NCBI GenBank assembly: GCA_022824145.1
Contig: JAJEAY010000194.1
Location: forward strand, 62,001 to 126,000
Direction: 5' to 3'
Source of the DNA: Rhodobacter sp.
Lineage (GTDB): Bacteria; Pseudomonadota; Alphaproteobacteria; Rhodobacterales; Rhodobacteraceae
Length of the DNA stretch: 64,000 nt
Shown: positions 36,907 to 44,333 of the stretch, piece by piece
Numbering within the stretch: position 1 is the first letter of the stretch
Layout: the number at the start of each line of letters is the position of its first letter
Program-made: the position numbers and the translations under genes
Notes under the pieces: model-generated
The model's input: the letters and a program-made list of their open reading frames with translations, nothing else
Databases searched by the model: none
What the model was told of the DNA's origin: nothing

Positions 36907-37629
36907 ATGCAGGGGAAATTCCGCCGCCAAGGCTACGCCGTATTCGAAAACGCGATAGGCGGCGGCGATCTGGAAATGCTCCGCAGTGTCTGCGACACGC
37001 TGCTGGCCGAACCTCCGCAGGACGGCGGTTCCGGGCTCCACAATATCGGCCAAGGCCAGGCGCGCCGGTTCCTGCGTCACCGGCATATGGATTTTCCAGA
37101 GCTTGGCGACTTTGTGCTTGGTCCGAGCGCCGACCGGATTGTCCGGCAGTGTCTCGGCCGTAGCGCAATGCTGTTCAATGAGCAGTTCGTGGTCAAAGGC
37201 GCGGGCAAGGGCGCAAGCTTCGCCTGGCATCAGGACAGCGCGTATGTTGGTTTTGAGCATTTGCCTTATGTGTCTCTCTGGATCGCGCTTGATGACGCGA
37301 CCGAGGAAAACGGCTGTGTGTACCTTATTCCCCGCGACCTCGACGCGGATCCGGGCGTCGACCTCCACGAGCGAGTGGACAGAACGGACGAGCTCAACGG
37401 GTATTTCGGAGACGATCCAGGTCTTCCGATGACCTGCAAGGCTGGCACGGTGGTAGCCTTTTCGAGTCGCACCTTGCATCGATCCGGCGAGAACACTACG
37501 GACAGGCCAAGGCGCGCCTACCTCGCACAGTATTCACCTGAACCCATTCGGGATCCAGCGACAGGAAAGCTCAAACGGTTAGCGACCCCGTTGGTTTGCT
37601 CTGATTCAGAAATGTCAGGCCCTGTTTGA
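36907..37629 (+). CDS. Phytanoyl-CoA dioxygenase (PhyH) family protein
   Basis: 240 aa Fe(II)/2-oxoglutarate oxygenase. Iron ligands H-x-D in FAWHQDSAYV and distal His in TLHRSGENTT, followed by the 2OG-binding Arg in RPRRAYLAQY. It hydroxylates a small molecule near a carbonyl or heteroatom. Lies 140 bp after the TRAP binding protein on the same strand and may belong to the same regulon. The substrate is unknown. Confidence 0.9.
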   Translation: MQGKFRRQGYAVFENAIGGGDLEMLRSVCDTLLAEPPQDGGSGLHNIGQGQARRFLRHRHMDFPELGDFVLGPSADRIVRQCLGRSAMLFNEQFVVKGAGKGASFAWHQDSAYVGFEHLPYVSLWIALDDATEENGCVYLIPRDLDADPGVDLHERVDRTDELNGYFGDDPGLPMTCKAGTVVAFSSRTLHRSGENTTDRPRRAYLAQYSPEPIRDPATGKLKRLATPLVCSDSEMSGPV

Positions 37630-38155
37630 ATCCTCGATTCCAGGCAAGCTCTGAAATCTGCCTGTGCTGGCTTACTGGTTCCGAGCGCGTCCTGTGCCAA
37701 TGGCTTCTGGACGCCTCCGAAATCCACACTGGGCGAGAATTTCCCAGCGATTCCAATGCCTGCAGGTTTCGATACGAATTGACCTTTACCCGCAAGTCCT
37801 GAGTGCAATTGGGGACGACCAATGCCTCGCCGTCGGCCGAACCGCTGAAGCGTTCCGCAATTCCGTTGACAATGCCCGATGCCAGTCCGCTGAATCTTTG
37901 CGGCGCCGATTTGGACGACAGGACCGTTTCAGCGTCTGCTGAGTTGAGACAGCCTGCAGACATATGCCCAGAACTGCACAGATTCGATCACCGCCCGCCC
38001 GATCAGACCGTAATCCGGCGCATCGGCTCATGTCCAAGAACCGAGAAAGAGAGCACTCATTGGAACGGAATCCGTCTTTTCCTGCCACACATGGAAAAGT
38101 TCCGGGTCAGTTTCTGCGGCGGTTCTGGACGATTCACCGTTTCAACAGAATTCGA
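37630..38155. other. Non-coding stretch, no gene seen
   Basis: Between the PhyH gene and the HD gene promoter. Frames on both strands are under 130 codons, overlap each other and carry no motif. Confidence 0.5.
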
Positions 38156-38184
38156 TTGAACTCCTTTGTGCAGACGTATATACC
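38156..38184 (+). promoter_or_regulatory. Predicted promoter of the HD/YwgA operon
   Basis: TTGAAC (38156-38161), a 17-bp spacer, then TATACC (38179-38184), 32 bp before the HD gene ATG. Close to the sigma-70 consensus, and the DNA is AT-richer than the window average. Confidence 0.4.
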
Positions 38185-38216
38185 GCATTAGAACAAAAGT
38201 AGATCATCAGCAATCA

Positions 38217-39629
38217 ATGGCAAAGCAAAGAGTCCGTGACCCGCTCCACAACCTGATCGTATTCGATACCGATCTGCAGCTGGAGCGTAATCTGTGGAAG
38301 GCAATATGCAGCAGACCGTTTCAACGGCTGAGGCGCGTTAAACAGCTAGGATTTTCCGAATTGGTTTTTCCCGGAGCAACGCATACCCGTTTCGCTCATA
38401 GCGTTGGAGTGTTTCATACCGCTAGAGAACTCATGAAGATCGTTGAACAGCGGGGGAAGGGTACAGAGAGAGAGGAGGCTCGTGAGCAAATCGCCCTTGC
38501 GGCAGCATTGGTACACGATGTCGGTCACGGTCCTTTCAGCCACGCCTTCGAAACCGTTGGAAAACGGCTTGAGCTAAAATTGGCTGACCACGAGAAGATG
38601 AGCGACTGGCTTATCCGGAACAGCGAGCTCCGTGAAATCCTTAAAGATATGGGAAGCGGCTTCCCGGACGATGTCGCAGACATGATCAAGAAGGAAGGCA
38701 GACAAACTGTTCACAACGTGGTGGTCTCCAGCCAGTTCGATGCAGACCGGCTGGACTAAATGCGCCGTGACAGGCTCATGACCGGCAGCCGGAACTCAGC
38801 CATTGACTTCACTTGGCTTCTTGAAAACCTGGAAATTGAAAACGTTCCTTACGGTGTGGACGGGGAAATAATTGACAATGTTCCGACATTCGTAATCGGG
38901 CATAAGGCAATCCACGCCGCTGAGGCGTATGTCCTCGGGCTCTTTCACCTCTATCCTACTGTGTACTTTCATAAGGCTACACGAGGCGCTGAGAAACTGT
39001 TCGTGGAACTGATGGTCCGTCTTGTAGAACGCGTTCGGGATGACGGCGTCTGTAAGGTGGGTCTTTCACGCAATCATCCACTCGTGGAATTCGCCAGATC
39101 TCCAGATGATGCAGAAGCTGCGCTAAAGCTTGACGATGCCGTTGTGTGGGGTTCACTTTCACAGCTGCGGGAAGCCAAGGATCCATTGATCAGTGCGTTT
39201 GCAGGGCGCCTCCAGGACAGGAAGCTCTTCAAATGCATCGATGTCCGAGCCATGGTTCATCACCAGATAAGCCCAAAGAATCCCAGCGCTTCACTGCATA
39301 TCGAAATGACTGACAAAGCTTGCGCAGAAATTTCCCAAAGGCTACAAGACCTAGAAATGGAAAAAGACGGTATCCCAACCATTCTTACGGATGAACTGAA
39401 CAGGTCGCCCTACAAGAGGGGTGTCGGGTCGAGTGGACCATTGGAACAAATCAACATCCGAACTGACGGCGGGGCCGTGATCGACCTTAGTCAGCGCTCG
39501 GACGTTGTTGCGGGTCTCCGGGATTTCAAGTCAACCCGAGCCTATTTTGACCGAGACAGCGACGAGTCCGAACACAGAATTCAACAGATCATTGACGAGG
39601 AGGTAAAGCATGTCCTGCATAAAGCCTAA
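38217..39629 (+). pseudogene. HD-domain phosphohydrolase (YwfO/dGTPase-like) split by an in-frame TAA
   Basis: Two abutting frames, 38217-38759 and 38760-39629, form one HD protein of about 470 residues. N-terminal DPLHNLIVF, RPFQRLRRVKQLG, the HD-superfamily metal residues in THTRFAHSVGVFH and ALVHDVGHGPFSHAFE, and the last metal Asp in FDADRLD. Immediately after it, where homologues have Tyr (DADRLDY), a TAA at 38757-38759 interrupts the gene; the frame resumes with MRRDRLMTG. Relatives hydrolyse dNTPs. An ATG directly follows the stop (TAAATG), so reinitiation could make two polypeptides, but there is no ribosome site. Readthrough, a recent nonsense mutation or a base-call error are the other options. 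Confidence 0.8.
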
Positions 39630-40125
39630 ACAGGCCGCAGCCATTGTTCGCGATGCTGGGGGCAAGATCACCGGCCAATCCCGTCTTCAGAAGACGGCTT
39701 ACCTGCTTGCTGCTGTTGGCTTGGACGATGGATTTTGGTTCATCTATAGGCAAGAAGGCCCCCACAGTGACGATCTCGCAATGTCGGCAATGATGGGCAC
39801 GCTGCTGGGGAATCTCAGTGAACAGGAGCGGCAGGCGGATTGGGGCGGAACCTATTCGATTTACTCCGTCGATGAAAAGCCAGACGACAGTGTCCCTCCC
39901 GAACGCCTGGAGTTCGCCCGGACTGCCGCGCTAGAGAACTCCGTTGTTCTTGAATTGGCCGCGACCGCCGTCTTCCTGTTTAAAGATGGGTACGAAGACC
40001 CTTGGGCCGAAACCGAACGACGAAAGCCCGTGAAAGTAGCAAATGGGCGCCTGGACAAGGCAAAGAACCTGTTTGAACGTCTGAAAAAAATCAAAGTTCC
40101 TGAACCGCTCCCTGACTTCGCGTGA
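39610..40125 (+). CDS. YwgA-like protein paired with the HD phosphohydrolase
   Basis: 171 aa. The N-terminal half reads GGKITGQSRLQKTAYLLAAVG then FWFIYRQEGPHSDDL, the pattern of YwgA/Panacea-type small helical proteins. An excellent site GAGGAGG lies 5 nt before ATG 39610, inside the HD gene end (20-bp overlap), so the two are translated together. In Bacillus, ywgA neighbours the HD dNTPase gene ywfO, so the pairing is conserved across phyla. Its function is unproven; Panacea relatives act as antitoxins. Confidence 0.75.
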   Translation: MSCIKPKQAAAIVRDAGGKITGQSRLQKTAYLLAAVGLDDGFWFIYRQEGPHSDDLAMSAMMGTLLGNLSEQERQADWGGTYSIYSVDEKPDDSVPPERLEFARTAALENSVVLELAATAVFLFKDGYEDPWAETERRKPVKVANGRLDKAKNLFERLKKIKVPEPLPDFA

Positions 40126-40980
40126 ATTCCTGAAGCTGCTGACATTGACAGTTCAGCGTTCATGCCAATGACAGACGCTCTGGATTCCAGCATTCGGCAA
40201 TAACAACTGCCGGGCATCCAAATGCAATGTGGAGCGACCGGATGGCTTCACCAACCGCTGTTCGGGTTTCGGGAGCACCTCACGAGCACCATAGTCAATC
40301 CAGGTTCAGGCCACCGCTTTCAGTCTCCCTGCTTCTGTTCCGGCATTCAGGGCCGGACATCGTTCGATGCTGCACATCTGCCGGATCTGCTTCTGTCAGG
40401 AACCTCTCTTCCTGACCGCCGAAGGCAGCAGCGGGAGAGATGTCCCGAAGGGTGAGATCTCTTCGCAATCAATCGACTGATGAACGGAGTCGCCATCCTT
40501 GAGCCTAATGTCGAAAGTCATCAATGCTGGAAAGAAATGCGACAGACAGCTGCAGCACCCGATCCACAGGCTTTCGGAAGCGCCTCGTCGTCAGTTCAGC
40601 CGGAATCGGCCAGCCAAGGCGTTCGCTCTTCCCGCCCGCGCAGTGACGTCTCGAAGATCCGCCAATGTGAATTGGTTCCATGCCTGGACTGCGCCGATGC
40701 CACTGTCCAAGCATGGAATACCTCGTCATCAGGGTCCGCCTGACAGCGTGCGCTAAACCGGATCACCTCTTCAAACCTTGCAGGCAGCCCGCGGGCCGAG
40801 TAACCGAATTTAATTTTCTGAGGCGTTCTGCAATCACGGAACCGATGCCAAGCGGCGGCTTCGGAACTGTCATCCTGTCTGGACCATCGCATGCAATACA
40901 GATTGTCGCGCGGTGCCAGATGCTGGCTGGGCTGCCATACCAAGCAAAATGGCGCTGCAACCAGAAAGCAGGCGTTTCCC
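40126..40980. other. Long non-coding stretch, no gene seen
   Basis: About 850 bp between the YwgA-like gene and the repeat array of the ATPase gene. The frame from 40680 that continues into the ATPase has no family similarity before residue 133. Minus-strand frames (40505-40943) overlap each other and show no motif. It may be decayed sequence. Confidence 0.5.
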
Positions 40981-41057
40981 TTCCAATTTACCGACCTTCA
41001 GTTCCCAATTTACAGAGTCTTAATTCCCAATTTACAGTCGTATGGGTTCCAATTACC
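40981..41057 (+). repeat. Array of four 22-bp-phased repeats (TTCCCAATTTAC type)
   Basis: Four copies upstream of the AAA_14/DUF4143 ATPase: TTCCAATTTACCG (from 40981), TTCCCAATTTACAG (41002), TTCCCAATTTACAG (41024) and TTCCAATTACC (41047). The CCAATT core starts at 40983, 41005, 41027 and 41049, an exact 22-bp period. The last CAAT lies 26 bp before the ATG. Spacers between copies are unrelated in sequence. Two helical turns per repeat puts all sites on one face of the DNA, as expected for a cooperative regulator. Confidence 0.85.
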
Positions 41058-41075
41058 ATTGATTCGGAAAGTGAC

Positions 41076-42296
41076 ATGTACCTGAGATTTGTAGAGCGAC
41101 GGGTAAAGGAAGCCCTTTCACACATGCCGGTAGTCCTGATCGAGGGACCGCGGCGGGCTGGCAAGACAACCCTCGCACGAAAGATGGAGGATGCAGATCG
41201 GCCATACATCACTCTCGACAACCAGACGGTTTTGAACGTGGCACGGTCGGATCCAACGGGCTTCGTCCGAGGTCTCGACCGGGCAACTATAGACGAAATC
41301 CAGCGCCTGCCGGACCTGCTGCTGGCTATAAAGGTGGCAGTCGATGCAGATCCACGTCCCGGACGGTTCCTGCTGACAGGTTCCGCGAACATGTTGACCC
41401 TTCCCCGCGTCGCCGACAGCCTGGCTGGCCGAATGCAGACAGTCCGGATGCTGCCTCTGGCCCGAACGGAAGTCACAGGAAAGACACCGACGTTTCTTGA
41501 GCGCCTGTTCTCGGGAACCCTGCAGAGCCATCGGGATGCAATCGTCGGAGACGATCTCATCCAGCTCATATTGCCAGGCGGATTTCCGGAATCGATCAGC
41601 CGTGAAAGCGAACGGCAACAGCAGGAATGGGCGCGGTCTTACCTTAGGTCTGTTCTGGCGCGTGATCTAAGAGACATCGCACAGGTCGAAAAGCTGACGG
41701 AACTGCCAAAATTCGTCCGGGTGCTGGCAGAGCGTTCAGGGCGGCTTGCCAACTACTCCAAACTGGGATCCCAAATCAATGTCAGCCACAAGACAGGGCA
41801 GCGCTACGTTGCCCTTCTGGAGCAGATATTCCTGATCTCGACCCTGCCTGCATGGAATACGAACGCCCTGAAGCGGATCGTCAAGACCCCCAAGCTGCAT
41901 TTCATTGACCCTGGCCTGCTTGCCGCCGCGCGCGGACTGAACTTCAGACGGCTGAAAGCGAATCGAACCCTGTTGGGAGCGCTTACCGAAAGCTATGTAT
42001 TTTCTGAAATCCTGAAACTGATGTCCGCATCGGAAATGAAACTGACACCGCACCATTTTCGTTACCAGGAGACGCACGAAGTGGATATTGTTCTGGAGCG
42101 GGACGACGGCATGATAGCCGGAATTAAGGTCAGGGCGTCCGCCACAGTGAGAGCAGGTGATTTCGCGGGGCTTCGAACACTGGCCGAAGCCTGCGGGAAT
42201 CGATTCGCATACGGAGCGGTCCTTTACGACAGCACCGACCGCGTGCCCTTCGGCAACAAGCTGGCAGCGATACCTCTATCTTCACTATGGGCGTAA
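41076..42296 (+). CDS. AAA_14/DUF4143 ATPase, paralogue A
   Basis: 406 aa. Walker A GPRRAGKTT (residues 24-32), Walker B ATIDEIQR (70-77), sensor-like LLTGSANML, and arginine-containing SLAGRMQTVRMLPL. A winged-helix-like middle region reads YSKLGSQINVSHKTGQRYVA. The C-terminal DUF4143 part has a PD-(D/E)xK-like core, but the expected E-x-K is K-V-R (AGIKVRAS), so nuclease chemistry is probably lost. ATG 41076 follows the repeat array. Family function is poorly known; some members are toxin-like or mobile. Closely related to the gene at 58690. Confidence 0.85.
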   Translation: MYLRFVERRVKEALSHMPVVLIEGPRRAGKTTLARKMEDADRPYITLDNQTVLNVARSDPTGFVRGLDRATIDEIQRLPDLLLAIKVAVDADPRPGRFLLTGSANMLTLPRVADSLAGRMQTVRMLPLARTEVTGKTPTFLERLFSGTLQSHRDAIVGDDLIQLILPGGFPESISRESERQQQEWARSYLRSVLARDLRDIAQVEKLTELPKFVRVLAERSGRLANYSKLGSQINVSHKTGQRYVALLEQIFLISTLPAWNTNALKRIVKTPKLHFIDPGLLAAARGLNFRRLKANRTLLGALTESYVFSEILKLMSASEMKLTPHHFRYQETHEVDIVLERDDGMIAGIKVRASATVRAGDFAGLRTLAEACGNRFAYGAVLYDSTDRVPFGNKLAAIPLSSLWA

Positions 42297-42353
42297 TTAA
42301 CGGGATTCGCCCACGGAGTCGCTTCCAAATGGCGGAAACCGGCTGCACTCCGG

Positions 42354-42851
42354 CTACCGGAAGGGGTAGAGCCAAACACGGTAGTCATCTATTAGCACCT
42401 GAGCATGTTCGATCTGTTCCGCCGACATCTTCTTCACGACTTCCTCAAGGCTGATCGCCGCGTCGGGGTCGCCGCCTATCGCGCTGAGCACATACCACAG
42501 ATACGCACGGACCAGATCCGGTGCGGGAAGCCCGATCCCGACTTCATAGTACCAGCCAACTCCCGACTGTGCGCCCGGATGCCCCTTCATCGCCGCGCGC
42601 ATATACCATTCCATGGCACGGACTTCGTCCCTTTCGACGCCGAGGCCCAGCGCATACATCACCCCGATCAGTTCCTCGGCTTCCGCATTGCCGGATCTGG
42701 CGGCGGGCCACAGTGCCTCGCGCGCTTCCTCAAAACGACCGGCTTCCATCAGATCGCGCGCTTCTTCGATCTCGGCAAACGCAGGGAAAGAAAGCACAAC
42801 CCCCAACAAGAGGGCGGCACCGCGCCAAAGAGAATTCATTCCGGGCTTCAT
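42354..42851 (-). CDS. Periplasmic SEL1/TPR-like repeat protein
   Basis: 165 aa. Signal peptide MNSLWRGAALLLGVVLSFPA ending at FAEIEE, then SEL1-type helical repeats: ARDLMEAGRFEEAREALWPA, GVMYALGLGVERDEVRAMEW and AQSGVGWYYEVGIGLPAPDL. Likely a scaffold for protein contacts in the periplasm. ATG 42851 has GAGGAGAAG upstream; the longer frame to 42965 is antisense to the peroxidase. The 5' end overlaps the divergent cytochrome peroxidase gene. Confidence 0.82.
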   Translation of the reverse strand: MKPGMNSLWRGAALLLGVVLSFPAFAEIEEARDLMEAGRFEEAREALWPAARSGNAEAEELIGVMYALGLGVERDEVRAMEWYMRAAMKGHPGAQSGVGWYYEVGIGLPAPDLVRAYLWYVLSAIGGDPDAAISLEEVVKKMSAEQIEHAQVLIDDYRVWLYPFR

Positions 42852-44156
42852 GGTCTTCTCCTCGCATTGGTTTCCGCCCTGCCCGCCTCTGCAATCGACC
42901 TCCCGAAGCCGTTGACGGACAGCGACTTCATCCAGTTCGACCCGAGACAGGCCGAACTTGGCCAACTCCTGTTCTATGACAAGATCCTTTCAGGAAACAG
43001 AAACATCTCGTGCGGCACATGCCATCACCACGACCTAGGCAGCTCGGACGGTCTGTCGCTTGGCATCGGTGAGGGCGGCACGGGCATCGGCCCCAACCGC
43101 ACAGCAGGAGAAGGGGCGAACCGCGTCCAAAGACGGATTCCGCGCAATGCACCGGGGCTGTGGAATCTCGGAGCCAACAACGTCCAGTTCATGTTCCACG
43201 ACGGGCGCATCAGCATCTCCGACCTCTATCAAAACGGCTTCAACACGCCGGCCGAGGAATTCCTGCCCCAGGGCCTCAACTCGCTTCTAGCCGCACAGGC
43301 ACTTTTTCCGGTGGCGTCCGACGCCGAAATGGCCGGCCAGCCGGGCGAAAACGAAATCGCCGGTGCGATCAAGGACCGTATGGATCACGCCTGGCCCATC
43401 ATCGCCAAACGCGTACGAGGCATCGAGAAGTACGGTCAGCTCTTCGTCGCCGCCTTCGAAAACGTCGAAGACCCCGCTGATGTGACAATTGTCGAGATCG
43501 CCAATGCCATCGGCGCGTTCATCGGCACTGAATTCCGCAACCACGACAGTCTTTTCGACAGATATCTCGAGGGCCAGGACGACGCACTGAACGGGCAGCA
43601 GCTGCGCGGAATGGAGCTGTTTTTCGGCGATGCGCGCTGTTCTGCATGCCACAGCGGTCCGCTCCTAAGCAGCCAGACGTTCCACGCGCTTGGCTTGCCG
43701 CAGTTTGGCCCCGGCCGAACCAGGCAGTTCGATCCATCGGTGCGCGATGTTGGACGGATAGGCGAGAGCGACCGGCTCGAAGATGCCTATCGTTTCCGCG
43801 TGCCGTTCCTTAGAAACGTAGCGCTGACTGGCCCGTACGGACATAACGGATCAATGCCAACTCTTGACGCCATAGTGCGCCACCACCTTCATCCGCAGGA
43901 GAGCAATGCCAACTGGCGGCCCGAACTTGCCCTTCTTCCACCGGCGCCTTGGCTCGCATCCACCGACTTCGTGGTTCGCCATGACCGCCTTGAGGAGCAG
44001 CGGCGGATTTCAGCGATTGAGATTGACTTGCCTCCTCTGACCGACCCGCAGATCGCTGACATTCTGGCGTTCCTGAACGCACTCACCGGAGAAACCGCGC
44101 TGGAACGGCCAATGGGTCGTCCCGACCGGGTTCCGAGTGGCTTGCCGGTCGACTGA
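42834..44156 (+). CDS. Di-heme cytochrome c peroxidase (MauG/CcpA family)
   Basis: About 440 aa, periplasmic. Two c-type heme sites, SCGTCHHH and CSACHSG, with family motifs RNAPGLWNLG, FMFHDGRIS and PYGHNGSMPTLDAIV. It reduces hydrogen peroxide or oxidises a protein or small substrate. A signal-peptide-like segment (LHGLLLALVSALPASAIDLP) begins near 42834, but no ATG, GTG or CTG lies in frame there. ATT 42834 fits best by position, and TTG 42867 would truncate the signal. The long frame back to 42405 is antisense to the SEL1 gene and unlikely. The two 5' ends overlap divergently. Confidence 0.82.
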   Translation: MHSGLHGLLLALVSALPASAIDLPKPLTDSDFIQFDPRQAELGQLLFYDKILSGNRNISCGTCHHHDLGSSDGLSLGIGEGGTGIGPNRTAGEGANRVQRRIPRNAPGLWNLGANNVQFMFHDGRISISDLYQNGFNTPAEEFLPQGLNSLLAAQALFPVASDAEMAGQPGENEIAGAIKDRMDHAWPIIAKRVRGIEKYGQLFVAAFENVEDPADVTIVEIANAIGAFIGTEFRNHDSLFDRYLEGQDDALNGQQLRGMELFFGDARCSACHSGPLLSSQTFHALGLPQFGPGRTRQFDPSVRDVGRIGESDRLEDAYRFRVPFLRNVALTGPYGHNGSMPTLDAIVRHHLHPQESNANWRPELALLPPAPWLASTDFVVRHDRLEEQRRISAIEIDLPPLTDPQIADILAFLNALTGETALERPMGRPDRVPSGLPVD

Positions 44157-44333
44157 GCAAATTGAGTAACCCGTGACCAGCGTGCTCTTCCCGATAACGT
44201 CAGTGACAGTCCGCGCCTCGGCTGAAAGTTCGTCTTTCCGCGACTTCATGCCATTCGAAGCAGGCCGAACATTCCGGATCCGCGCAAATCCGATCGGCCA
44301 GGTCCGGCATCCACCACAGGTTGGAGCCCGGTG

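Noticed and set aside
41755..41775. GGGATCCC palindrome inside ATPase A as a further regulon operator
   Set aside because: It lies mid-gene, lacks the flanking TTT and fits ordinary codons; no nearby start.
42405..42833. N-terminal 143 codons of the long peroxidase frame
   Set aside because: Antisense to the SEL1 gene and with no similarity to peroxidase N-termini; the signal peptide lies downstream.
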